DNA of 10,529 nucleotides from JBBRFH01 sp038224615 (GCA_038224615.1 JBBRFH010000116.1:1-10529), one strand, 5' to 3'. Positions 1 to 6,408 are shown, numbered from the stretch's first letter. Translations and numbers: made by a program. The notes: generated by a model from the sequence alone, not told the origin.

Positions 1-1
1 G

Positions 2-1147
2 ATCCTCCGCAGCCGCATCCGCCAGAACGGCCTGATGTTCGGCGAGGGCGTCCTCGAGATCCTCCCCGACGGCTTCGGGTTCCTCCGCAGCCCCGAGTAC
101 AACTACCTCCCCTGCCCCGACGACATCTACATCAGCCCCTCGCAGATCCGCCGCTTCGGCCTGCGTAACGGCCACGTCGTCCAAGGCCAGATTCGTCCGC
201 CCAAAGAGAGCGAGCGTTACTTCGCGTTGCTCCGCGTCGAGGCGATCAACGAGGAAGACCCGGAACGCATCTCCGACGTCACCAACTTTGAAGACCTGAC
301 GCCCATCCACCCCAACAAGCGCCTCGTGCTCGAGCGCCGGGATGAGCCCAAGGAACTGAACATGCGCATCGTCGACCTGGTCACGCCGATCGGCAAAGGC
401 CAGCGCATGCTCATCGTCGCCCCGCCGCGCACCGGCAAGACGGTGCTGCTGCAGAAGATCGCCAACTCAATCAGCGCCAACCACCCCGAAGCGATCCTGA
501 TCGTGCTGCTGATCGACGAGCGGCCTGAAGAAGTGACGGACATGAAGCGCAACACGAAGGGCGAAGTCGTTTCGAGCACCTTCGACGAGCCCGCCAGCCG
601 TCACGTGCAGGTCGCCGAGATGGTCATGGAGAAAGCCAAGCGCTACGTCGAGTACGGCAAGGACGTCGTCGTCCTGCTCGACTCGATCACCCGCCTGGCC
701 CGCGCCTACAACACCGAAGTCCCCCACTCCGGCAAGATCCTCACCGGCGGCGTCGATGCCAACGCGTTGCAGAAGCCCAAGCGCTTCTTCGGCGCCGCCC
801 GCTCGATCGAAGAAGGCGGCTCGCTGACGATCCTGGCGACGGCGCTGGTCGATACCTGCTCAAAGATGGACGAAGTAATTTTCGAGGAGTTCAAGGGCAC
901 GGGTAACTCCGAACTGCACCTGGACCGCCGCCTCGTCGACCGCCGCGTCTACCCCGCCATCGACATCAACGCCTCCGGCACCCGCCGCGAAGAGTTGCTG
1001 CTCGATCCGAAGGAACTCGAGCTCGTCTACCGTCTCCGCCGCGTGCTGAGCGATATGAACCCCGTCGAAGGCGTCGAACTCCTCAAGGGCCGGCTTGAGA
1101 AGGTGCCGAGCAATGCGCAGTTCCTGATGTCGATGAATCTGGACTGA
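2..1147 (+). CDS. rho: Transcription termination factor Rho (3' part, 5' end outside window)
   Basis: Rho is the hexameric RNA-dependent ATPase/helicase that binds nascent RNA and releases it from RNA polymerase. The frame is open from base 2, and the residues before the first Met (at 35) still match Rho, so the true start lies left of the window and 381 residues are visible. Counting from that Met, the cold-shock-like primary RNA-binding domain covers about 1-70 (GVLEILPDGFGFLRSPEYNY). The P-loop APPRTGKT is at 129-136, Walker B VVVLLDSITR at 211-220, the Q-loop (LTGGVDANALQKPKRF) near 236-251, the R-loop SKMDEVIFEEFKGTGN near 276-291 and the SGTR arginine-finger region near 324-327. All core motifs are intact. 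One oddity is DTCSKMDE, where the E. coli R-loop has Gly (DTGSKMDE). The last ~90 bp recur 1.18 kb downstream. A strong terminator lies 29 bp after the stop. Confidence 0.98.
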   Translation: MLRSRIRQNGLMFGEGVLEILPDGFGFLRSPEYNYLPCPDDIYISPSQIRRFGLRNGHVVQGQIRPPKESERYFALLRVEAINEEDPERISDVTNFEDLTPIHPNKRLVLERRDEPKELNMRIVDLVTPIGKGQRMLIVAPPRTGKTVLLQKIANSISANHPEAILIVLLIDERPEEVTDMKRNTKGEVVSSTFDEPASRHVQVAEMVMEKAKRYVEYGKDVVVLLDSITRLARAYNTEVPHSGKILTGGVDANALQKPKRFFGAARSIEEGGSLTILATALVDTCSKMDEVIFEEFKGTGNSELHLDRRLVDRRVYPAIDINASGTRREELLLDPKELELVYRLRRVLSDMNPVEGVELLKGRLEKVPSNAQFLMSMNLD

Positions 1148-1151
1148 GCGA
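1055..1151 (+). repeat. Direct repeat, proximal copy: 3' end of rho
   Basis: The last ~97 bp of rho, including the stop codon and four bases beyond it, match 2235-2330 at a spacing of 1179-1180 bp. By eye there are two substitutions (1081 C versus 2260 G, synonymous; 1128 T versus 2307 C, Met to Thr) and a one-base difference in the C run at 1060-1063. This copy is in frame and completes the functional gene. With the distal copy it brackets the helix-turn-helix/toxin-antitoxin segment. Confidence 0.93.
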
Positions 1152-1176
1152 CGCGTTAGCCAGCGATCACTGTTAT

Positions 1177-1215
1177 CAACCACGCGCGGACTTGCCGCGC
1201 GTGGTTGCGTTTTTT
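1177..1215 (+). terminator. Intrinsic terminator of rho
   Basis: A perfect 13-bp stem (1177-1189 pairs with 1195-1207, arm CAACCACGCGCGG) with a 5-nt loop ACTTG is followed by CG and a run of six T at 1210-1215. It lies 29 bp after the rho stop and is a textbook Rho-independent terminator, which should isolate rho from the accessory genes downstream. Confidence 0.92.
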
Positions 1216-1229
1216 AGCTTGCGCACTCA

Positions 1230-1436
1230 ATGAAGGGGCGAACGCAGCGCATCTACACGCTCGACCGCTGGCTCAGGCAAGGGCGACGCATCGTCGCGAA
1301 AGATGTTGCCGCAGAGTTCGGCGTGAACGAAAAAACGATCCGCCGCACCGCGGACAGACTTGCGATGCTGCTGTCGCGGGGGCAGGCAGTTGATACAATC
1401 CAGACGTTGTGCGTATCGAAGACGCGCCGTTTGTGA
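1230..1436 (+). CDS. Small helix-turn-helix protein, possibly a truncated DeoR/WYL-type regulator
   Basis: A 68-residue ORF. Residues 1-45 read like the N-terminal winged-helix domain of DeoR/WYL-type regulators: an RIYTLDRWLRQGRRIVAKDVAAEFGV stretch leading to NEKTIRR, where such proteins usually have 'SxRTIRRD'. After about residue 48 the similarity stops and the tail looks unrelated, with no effector or WYL domain. It could be a stand-alone DNA-binding protein controlling the following pair or the 5' remnant of a larger regulator. The stop lies 7 bp before the antitoxin ATG, which would suit co-transcription. No clear ribosome binding site precedes the ATG at 1230. The domain resemblance is fair; whether the ORF is functional is uncertain. 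Confidence 0.5.
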   Translation: MKGRTQRIYTLDRWLRQGRRIVAKDVAAEFGVNEKTIRRTADRLAMLLSRGQAVDTIQTLCVSKTRRL

Positions 1437-1443
1437 CACGACC

Positions 1444-1722
1444 ATGGCAACGATCACTACCTTCCTCGAACAACTCACCCGCCAGACGCACAAGAGCGAG
1501 GCGGAGGTGATAGCGCTGGCGATGGAGGCGGGACTCCGCCAGTTGTGGCGCGAGCAGGTGCTGGCCCGATATCTGCGGGGAGAAATTTCTCACGCCGAAG
1601 CGGTCGAAACCGTCGGGGCCGACTGGGTTGAGCTGGCCGAGCGGCAGCATCAGGCGATGCGGGAGGACTTGGAATGGGCGAAGCACCAAGCCCCAGCGTC
1701 GTCGCCGACTCCGGGCCGCTGA
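1444..1722 (+). CDS. Putative antitoxin of a DUF3368-type toxin-antitoxin pair (UPF0175-like)
   Basis: A 92-residue, charged, helix-rich protein directly upstream of and overlapping a PIN-like toxin. The N-terminal part (residues 1-35) could be a short DNA-binding/dimerisation region. The segment ARYLRGEISHAEAVETVGADWVEL (about 41-64) resembles the 'LYREGKISLGKAAELAG' core of UPF0175-type antitoxins that partner DUF3368 proteins. An acidic tail (REDLEW) could wrap the toxin, as many antitoxin C-termini do. ATG 1444 is preferred: it begins the recognisable part, although the frame stays open to 1360 and no strong ribosome binding site precedes it. The 3' end overlaps the toxin by 49 bp, which usually means translational coupling. 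Family assignment rests on weak similarity plus context. Confidence 0.65.
   Translation: MATITTFLEQLTRQTHKSEAEVIALAMEAGLRQLWREQVLARYLRGEISHAEAVETVGADWVELAERQHQAMREDLEWAKHQAPASSPTPGR
1662..1666 (+). promoter_or_regulatory. Shine-Dalgarno site of the toxin, within the antitoxin gene
   Basis: GGAGG lies 7 nt before ATG 1674 and is the best ribosome binding site in the segment. It fixes the toxin start and suggests that toxin translation depends on ribosomes already crossing the antitoxin frame. Confidence 0.7.
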
Positions 1723-2198
1723 TCCACCTGCACGAGATCGGTCAGCTGCCGCTGCTCGGCGTCGTCTTCTCCATCGTCCACGTTCCGCACGCCGTATGGG
1801 ACGAGTCGGTGACCGGCGGGCGCGTTCCGGCGCGCGAGTTGGAGGTGGCCGCCGCGTTACAGCGGTATCAGATCACGCCGCAGCAATTCGAGCAGATCGC
1901 CGCCTTACCCGCAGCGGCCGGGCTTCATCGCGGAGAACTCGAGTGCCTGTCGCTGTGCCAGGCAATCCAGGCGCGACTCTTATTGACAGACGATTTGGCC
2001 GCACGCCATGCGGCCAAGCTCCTCGGCATCCAACCGGTCGGCTCGCTCGGCGTTGTTGTCAGGGCCCATCATGAAGGTCAGTTAGCATTGCCAGAGGCCG
2101 AAGATGCGATTGAAAAACTTCATCGCGTCAGCACGCTCTTTGTTAGCCGTGCGATTGTCGATATGGCAATCGCGCAGTTGCGCCAGCCCGTGCCGTGA
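1674..2198 (+). CDS. Putative toxin, DUF3368 / PIN-domain-like ribonuclease
   Basis: A 174-residue protein with the DUF3368 layout: N-terminal strand VVADSGPLIHLHEIG (9-23) with acidic D12; VPHAVWDES (37-45) with E44; the helix pair GLHRGELECLSL with E88; then LLLTDDLAARHAAKLLG (102-118) with D106/D107, followed by VGSLGVVVRA. The spaced acidic residues match the metal-binding set of PIN-domain (VapC-like) RNases, so RNA cleavage inhibited by the upstream antitoxin is the likely role. RNase activity is inferred from the family. The start at 1674 is well supported by GGAGG at 1662-1666, 7 nt upstream and inside the antitoxin gene. Length is typical, with no frameshift or missing acidic residue seen. 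Confidence 0.85.
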   Translation: MGEAPSPSVVADSGPLIHLHEIGQLPLLGVVFSIVHVPHAVWDESVTGGRVPARELEVAAALQRYQITPQQFEQIAALPAAAGLHRGELECLSLCQAIQARLLLTDDLAARHAAKLLGIQPVGSLGVVVRAHHEGQLALPEAEDAIEKLHRVSTLFVSRAIVDMAIAQLRQPVP

Positions 2199-2234
2199 TC
2201 GTTTTCTCGGGCAGAGCATCAAGAACAAACAGCA

Positions 2235-2330
2235 ATGAACCCGTCGAAGGCGTCGAACTGCTCAAGGGCCGGCTTGAGAAGGTGCCGAGCAATGCGCAGT
2301 TCCTGACGTCGATGAATCTGGACTGAGCGA
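2235..2330 (+). pseudogene. Distal, non-functional copy of the rho 3' end
   Basis: This fragment repeats the end of rho through the stop codon (2324-2326) and four bases beyond. Relative to 1055-1151 it lacks one C near its left edge, which throws the leading ATGAAC out of frame. It also carries a synonymous C-to-G change and a Met-to-Thr change. It encodes only about the last 29 residues (VEGVELLKGRLEKVPSNAQF and the tail), with no start or ribosome binding site, so it is not a gene. Under an insertion model this would be the displaced original end of rho, with the terminator at 2365-2393 as the original rho terminator. Confidence 0.88.
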
Positions 2331-2364
2331 TCCGGTCCGCGTTGTGATCCGATCACGCTGGAAG

Positions 2365-2393
2365 GCCCACGCCACACGCGGCGTGGGCTTTTT
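2365..2393 (+). terminator. Intrinsic terminator after the duplicated rho end
   Basis: A 9-bp perfect stem (GCCCACGCC at 2365-2373 with GGCGTGGGC at 2380-2388) and a 6-nt loop are followed by five T at 2389-2393. It lies 38 bp after the distal rho stop, much as the first terminator lies 29 bp after the functional stop. It separates the toxin gene from the Uma2 gene. Confidence 0.85.
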
Positions 2394-2417
2394 CGTGGAT
2401 TGCGACTGCGCACTTCA

Positions 2418-2423
2418 TATACT
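2418..2423 (+). promoter_or_regulatory. Possible -10 element for the Uma2 gene (leaderless start)
   Basis: TATACT matches five of six bases of the sigma-70 -10 consensus, in a locally AT-rich patch after the terminator. It ends 7 nt before ATG 2431, so transcription would start at or next to the start codon. No Shine-Dalgarno sequence precedes that ATG, and no good -35 is visible at 16-18 bp. Confidence 0.35.
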
Positions 2424-2430
2424 TACTCCC

Positions 2431-3108
2431 ATGACGATTGCACACGAAGCGCAGCCCCGCACTTCGCCGACGTCGGTGCCGAAGTTTCAGACGGCGGCCG
2501 AATGGCTCGACTCGCTCGGAAACGTCCCGGCCGAACGGATCGTCTTCGATCCGCTGCCGGGGACGGCGACCGAGGAAGACGTCCTGCGTCTCGATGATCA
2601 CGAGGATCGGCGCTGTGAGCTTGTCGACGGTACTCTGGTGGAGAAGACCATGGGATGGGAAGAGGGAATCGTCGAGATCAACATCGCGTTGGCGGTTGGC
2701 AACTTTGTTCGGGCGCGGAAGCTTGGGCTCTGCGGCGGATCGAGCACAATGATGCGACTCTTGCCAACAAAGATTCGGCTGCCTGATTTCTCTTACTTCT
2801 CTCACGACACGCTGGCGCTACGCGACAAGAAAAAACGTGTGCCATCGCTCCGGCCGGATCTCGCGGTTGAAGTTCTGTCGGACTCGAACACGCCGAAGGA
2901 AATGAGCATCAAGCTCGCCGAGTATTTTGAAGCCGGCACGCGGTTGGTGTGGTACGTGGACCCGAGGACGAAGACCGTCGATGTCTACACGTCGCCGACG
3001 TCGGTAACGAAACTGAGCGACGTCGACGTGATCACCGGCGGCGACGTCTTGCCCGGGTTTGAGGCGAACATTTCTGAATTTTTTGAAGGCACCGACGCGC
3101 TTCAATAG
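2431..3108 (+). CDS. Uma2 family (DUF820) putative restriction endonuclease-fold protein
   Basis: A 225-residue protein of the Uma2 family, which has a PD-(D/E)xK nuclease fold and no well-established cellular role; it is abundant in cyanobacteria and planctomycetes. Hallmarks in order: CELVDGTLVEK (62-72) with conserved E63; a helical stretch with the conserved GGSSTMMR turn (102-109); IRLPDFSYFS (115-124) with D119; RPDLAVEVLSDSNT (141-154) with D143 and E147; K161 ahead of YFEAGTRLVWYVDP (165-178). The C-terminal GGDVLPGFEANISEFF matches the family's usual ending. The frame is open back to 2344, but that stretch spans the terminator, so ATG 2431 is chosen. It looks monocistronic, with a possible promoter immediately before the ATG. 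The N-terminal ~40 residues before the conserved core are variable. Confidence 0.9.
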   Translation: MTIAHEAQPRTSPTSVPKFQTAAEWLDSLGNVPAERIVFDPLPGTATEEDVLRLDDHEDRRCELVDGTLVEKTMGWEEGIVEINIALAVGNFVRARKLGLCGGSSTMMRLLPTKIRLPDFSYFSHDTLALRDKKKRVPSLRPDLAVEVLSDSNTPKEMSIKLAEYFEAGTRLVWYVDPRTKTVDVYTSPTSVTKLSDVDVITGGDVLPGFEANISEFFEGTDALQ

Positions 3109-3206
3109 TCACTTCCTGCCTATTGCCACCGACCGCCGGTGCCGCTCGGTCTGCGGCATGGGGTTTCGCGTTCGGGCCGCGTGGTCGCTATCATTCGCAG
3201 CCGGAA

Positions 3207-3818
3207 ATGGCTTCCGTGCCCGCGTCCGCAACCTCGCCCTCCGGATCGCGCCCGCCCGCTTCGGGTATGAGCGCGACTGATGACATTGCGCTGATGCGGT
3301 GCATCGCCGAGCGCGATCCGACCGCGATGCGCGAGCTTTACGACAAACACGCCGGGCTGGTTTACGCGATGGCGATGAAGATTCTGCGCAATCGCGACGA
3401 CGCCGATGAACTCGTAGCGGATGTATTCTGGGAACTGTGGGACAAATCGTCGCGGTATGACCAGACGCGGGCCTCGCCGGTGACGTATATCGTGACCTTG
3501 GCGCGCTCGCGGTGCATTGATCGCACGCGTCGGAAAGCCGCACGTCCGGCGGTTTCGCTGGAAGGGGCGGACGGGCAGTTCGCCTCGGATTCGGGAACGC
3601 CGGCCGATAATACGGTGCTGGGCGAGCAGCGGGAGATCGTCCGGACAGCATTGGCGTCGCTCGAGCCCAACCAGCGCCAGGCGCTGGAGGCGGCGTATTT
3701 TGACGGTTTGTCGCACAGTGAGATCGCCGAAAAGTACGGAAAACCGCTGGGTACGGTAAAGACCTACGTCCGCCAGGGTCTCATCCGATTGCGGGACAAG
3801 CTGCGTAAGACCGATTGA
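3207..3818 (+). CDS. ECF-type RNA polymerase sigma factor (sigma-70 family)
   Basis: A 203-residue group 4 (ECF) sigma factor. Region 2 spans about 24-110: DDIALMRCIAERDPTAMRELYDKHAGLVY, then RNRDDADELVADVFWELWDK, then the -10-recognising helix ending in ARSRCIDRTRR. Region 4 spans about 145-200 (SLEPNQRQALEAAYFDGLSHSEIAEKYG) with the helix-turn-helix continuing to GTVKTYVRQGLIRLRDKL. ATG 3207 adds a 20-residue Ser/Pro/Ala-rich tail before the conserved start; ATG 3267 (183 aa) is equally plausible, and neither has a good ribosome binding site. The gene downstream, 32 bp away, encodes its likely anti-sigma factor of RskA type, so this resembles SigK/ECF19-like pairs. The inducing signal is not evident. 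An upstream TATCAT at 3189-3194 is a weak -10 candidate. Confidence 0.93.
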   Translation: MASVPASATSPSGSRPPASGMSATDDIALMRCIAERDPTAMRELYDKHAGLVYAMAMKILRNRDDADELVADVFWELWDKSSRYDQTRASPVTYIVTLARSRCIDRTRRKAARPAVSLEGADGQFASDSGTPADNTVLGEQREIVRTALASLEPNQRQALEAAYFDGLSHSEIAEKYGKPLGTVKTYVRQGLIRLRDKLRKTD

Positions 3819-3850
3819 TGGACTCAATGCCTTAGGAAGACGAAACCCCC

Positions 3851-4636
3851 GTGACGCACGACCAGATCCAGGAACTCATGCTCATCTACGCCGCCGGAGC
3901 GGCGGACCCCGATGAGCGCGCCGCGGCCGAGCAATTGCTGTCGAATGGCAACGTCGTGGCCCAGGGCGCGTACGCCGAAGCCGTTGCGGTCGTTTCGACG
4001 ATCCCCCTCTCGCTCAATCCGATCATCCCGCCCAAGTCGGTGCGCGACGGCCTGCTCCTACGCGTCGCGGCTGACGTTTCGACAGGTGGCGTGCGACCGA
4101 CGCTGAAGCCGCAATCGACGCCGCGCGGTCCTGTCCTTGCTGCGTGGTTCGCCGGGGCGCTGGCCGCGTCCCTGGCGTTGGCGCTGACACTGACACTCGT
4201 ACAGAATCGCAACATGCGGACGCAGTATCAGCATCTGCAGGACCGTTTCGCCGCCAGCAACGAACTCGATAGCGGCATCCGCAACGTCGTTTCCTCCCCG
4301 CACGTCCGGCTGGCCAAGCTCACCTACGAAAATCGCCCGGACGGCGGCGGCCCGGGCGCGCGGATGATGTATTGCCCGGTGAGCAAGCAGTACCAGCTCG
4401 TCGTCTATCGCGTCAGCCCGCCCCCGCCCGGCCGGGTCTATGAGCTGTGGCTGATCACCGACCAAGGTCAGAAGATGCCCGCCGGCACGTTCACGGTGGA
4501 TGAAAAGGGTAACGCGTCGCATTACTTCAAGGCCCCCCGTGACGTGCAGATCGCTTCCGCCGCCGTCACCGACGAGCCCGAATGCGGCGTCACCGATCCC
4601 ACCGGCGTCGTCCATCTCGTCGGCGAGCTTCGCTAA
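3851..4636 (+). CDS. Membrane-bound anti-sigma factor, RskA-like
   Basis: A 261-residue partner of the preceding sigma factor. The N-terminal cytoplasmic part (1-93) should bind and hold the sigma factor. One membrane helix lies at about 95-118 (AAWFAGALAASLALALTLTL). The outer domain (about 125-261) matches the RskA C-terminal family, with the characteristic PGRVYELWLI (193-202), MPAGTF (209-214) and a final GVVHLVGEL. The N-terminus (HDQIQELMLIYAAGAADPDE) has the usual anti-sigma start but no HxxxCxxC zinc motif. Such proteins are typically destroyed by regulated membrane proteolysis to free the sigma factor; that mechanism is family knowledge, not visible here. The start is GTG 3851, with AGGA at 3834-3837 as a rather distant ribosome binding site; the next in-frame ATG cuts into the conserved part. 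It is probably co-transcribed with the sigma gene. Confidence 0.9.
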   Translation: MTHDQIQELMLIYAAGAADPDERAAAEQLLSNGNVVAQGAYAEAVAVVSTIPLSLNPIIPPKSVRDGLLLRVAADVSTGGVRPTLKPQSTPRGPVLAAWFAGALAASLALALTLTLVQNRNMRTQYQHLQDRFAASNELDSGIRNVVSSPHVRLAKLTYENRPDGGGPGARMMYCPVSKQYQLVVYRVSPPPPGRVYELWLITDQGQKMPAGTFTVDEKGNASHYFKAPRDVQIASAAVTDEPECGVTDPTGVVHLVGELR

Positions 4637-4672
4637 CGACGCCACGCTCTGCTTCGCGTGCGTCGCGGTTTT
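4637..4672 (+). terminator. Probable terminator of the sigma/anti-sigma operon
   Basis: Immediately after the stop, CGACG (4637-4641) and CACGC (4643-4647) pair with GCGTG (4656-4660) and CGTCG (4661-4665). This gives a 10-bp stem with a single bulged C and an 8-nt loop, followed by CGG and TTTT at 4669-4672. The T run is short, so termination may be partial. Confidence 0.55.
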
Positions 4673-4780
4673 CCCCAATCCAACATTTTCCTGCAACTGC
4701 GCCGCGCCGATTGCCGATTCGTAGGCAGGCCGTAGAATCCGCCCCTTTTGCAGGGACTGCGACATACTGCGCCCGAAGCC

Positions 4781-6298
4781 GTGACCCAAGCCACCCCACC
4801 GACAACCCGACCAATCGCGATCGACAACTCGACCGCGCCCGCGCCCCCGCACGATGTGCTGACCGACCTGAGCGGCAAGCCGCTACGCCGCGCGATGTCG
4901 CTGGTCACGATCGCGTGGCTGTTTGGCGCGGTCTGGATGCACGCCATCGCCGGCTCGCCACTGACGATCTTCGCGACCCGGCTCGGCTGCTCGAATTTTG
5001 AGTTCGGGCTGCTGGCGGCAATGCCGTTCGTCGCTGCGCTGCTCTCGTTGCCTGCCAGCGTGCTCATCGACCGCTCCGGGCGGCGCAACACGATCTTCTT
5101 TCTCGGGCTCTATCCGAATCGCCTGCTCTGGTTCCCGATGGCGTTGGCGCCAATCTGGGTCATCACGCACTACGGGTGGAACTACGCCCCGGTCGCAATC
5201 TTCGTTTTCCTCGCGTTGACGTTCCTCCTGCAGGCCGGGCAAGGCATCGGCGGGCCTGCATGGGTGAGCTGGATGGCCGACGTCGTTCCCGACCGGGTGC
5301 GCGGTCGATACTTTGCCCGGCGTCGGCAGATCGGCATCCTCACCGCCATTCCCGCGGCGCTGATCGCGGGCTGGGCAGTGGATCGTTACGCCGGCCCGTC
5401 TACGGCGCCCCTGGACGCGCTCTGGGCATGCGCCGTGATCTTCATGATCGCCGCCACGTTCGGCCTGGTGGACATCGCCGTGTTCCATTTCGTCCCCCAC
5501 GCGCGCCGTCCGAAGCCACGCACGCCCCTGCTGCGGATGCTGCTGCACCCGCTCAAGAACCGCCGCTTCCTCTGGTTCAGCGCCGGCACCGCGACGCTCT
5601 GGTTCGCCGTCGCCGGGCAAGGGCAATTCGTCAACAAGTACCTCGTCGACGAACTGCACCTCAAGGGGGTGCAGGTGCAGATGATGGTGCTCGTCGGCCC
5701 GCTTTTGGCGCAGCTGGTCGTGCTGCCCATCTGGGGCAAGACGATCGACCGCTACGGCAAAAAACCGGCGATGCTCATTTCCATCCTCGGCCTGGTGCCG
5801 ATCGGCTGCGGATGGGTCTTCATGCGTGAGGGCAGCGCCTGGCTGGGGTACTTGCTGGGCACGCTCGGCGCGGCGCTGTGGACGGGCGTCGAAGTCGCCA
5901 ACTTCAATCTCGTCATCGAACTCTCCGGCACCGACTCCGACCCCAAAAGCGAAGGCGGCGGCGGGACGGCGTACGTCGCGATCAACGCCGTCATCGTCAA
6001 CATCGCCGGCTGCCTCGGCGGGCTGTTTTATGGCACCATCGCCGAGGCGCTGAGCGACATGACCCACTACAACACCGGCCTCGCCTGGCTCGCGCCGATG
6101 TCGTTCTACCACGTCATTTTCTCGGTCAGCGCCGTGCTGCGCCTCGCCGCCGTCCTCCCCATGCTGCGGGTCCACGAGCCCGAGGCCGAGCCGACCCTGG
6201 ACGCGCTGCGTTTCATGGCCGGCAACCTCTACAACAACGTCGCCGGCGCGGTGATGCTTCCAATAAGGCTGTTCCGAAAAGACGACGAGCCCACTTAG
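4781..6298 (+). CDS. MFS transporter, substrate unknown
   Basis: A major facilitator superfamily permease of about 505 residues with roughly twelve hydrophobic helices in two homologous halves. The loop 2-3 signature appears in each half: LIDRSGRRNTIFF (95-107) and GKTIDRYGKKPAM (319-331). Between helices 4 and 5 lies WVSWMADVVPDRVRGRYF (161-178), a pattern of an uncharacterised MFS group I associate with planctomycetes and related bacteria. The N-terminal ~35 residues are Pro/Thr-rich and precede the first helix (about 40-62). GTG 4781 is preferred over TTG 4748 because the upstream region is not protein-like, but no clear ribosome binding site supports either. The gene follows the anti-sigma terminator by about 110 bp, so it has its own promoter or depends on read-through. 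The substrate cannot be deduced. Confidence 0.88.
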   Translation: MTQATPPTTRPIAIDNSTAPAPPHDVLTDLSGKPLRRAMSLVTIAWLFGAVWMHAIAGSPLTIFATRLGCSNFEFGLLAAMPFVAALLSLPASVLIDRSGRRNTIFFLGLYPNRLLWFPMALAPIWVITHYGWNYAPVAIFVFLALTFLLQAGQGIGGPAWVSWMADVVPDRVRGRYFARRRQIGILTAIPAALIAGWAVDRYAGPSTAPLDALWACAVIFMIAATFGLVDIAVFHFVPHARRPKPRTPLLRMLLHPLKNRRFLWFSAGTATLWFAVAGQGQFVNKYLVDELHLKGVQVQMMVLVGPLLAQLVVLPIWGKTIDRYGKKPAMLISILGLVPIGCGWVFMREGSAWLGYLLGTLGAALWTGVEVANFNLVIELSGTDSDPKSEGGGGTAYVAINAVIVNIAGCLGGLFYGTIAEALSDMTHYNTGLAWLAPMSFYHVIFSVSAVLRLAAVLPMLRVHEPEAEPTLDALRFMAGNLYNNVAGAVMLPIRLFRKDDEPT

Positions 6299-6396
6299 CC
6301 CCAAAACGATCTCAGTTAATAAAACGTAAATCGCAGGGGCGGCCGAAGCCGTCATTGCATTTCTTTGCCACCGCGTGCGTCCGATGGACCCGCCGG

Positions 6397-6402
6397 TATG
6401 AT
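6397..6402 (+). promoter_or_regulatory. Possible -10 element for the second MFS gene (leaderless start)
   Basis: TATGAT matches five of six bases of the -10 consensus and ends 6 nt before ATG 6409, which would put the first transcribed base at the start codon. The 110-bp gap before the gene contains an AT-rich patch (about 6315-6335) but no convincing -35 at the right distance. Confidence 0.3.
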
Positions 6403-6408
6403 CGGACA

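Larger units (their letters stand above)
1152..2330 (+). mobile_element. Putative acquired segment at the rho 3' end, carrying a toxin-antitoxin pair
   Basis: This 1.18 kb segment lies between two direct copies of the rho 3' end (1055-1151 and 2235-2330). It contains a terminator, a small helix-turn-helix ORF, an antitoxin and a PIN-like toxin. The geometry matches elements that insert at the 3' end of a conserved gene and restore it with their own copy of the end. No integrase, transposase or terminal inverted repeats were found, so it could instead be a remnant, a passively integrated piece, or the product of one-sided homologous recombination with DNA from a relative. The repeats are seen directly; mobility is inference. 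Confidence 0.4.

Noticed and set aside
1152..2234. Insertion sequence or integron cassette
   Set aside because: No transposase or integrase frame, no terminal inverted repeats and no short target-site duplication. The flanking repeats are gene-derived and ~96 bp long, so only a putative acquired segment is reported.
3120..3827. 235-residue - strand frame opposite the sigma factor gene
   Set aside because: No recognisable domain, and it lies opposite a sigma factor with intact regions 2 and 4.
5878..6408. Upstream extension of the second MFS frame across the end of the first MFS gene
   Set aside because: The extra ~177 residues are almost all Arg/His/Pro and overlap real coding sequence in another frame. 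The transporter family starts at ATG 6409.
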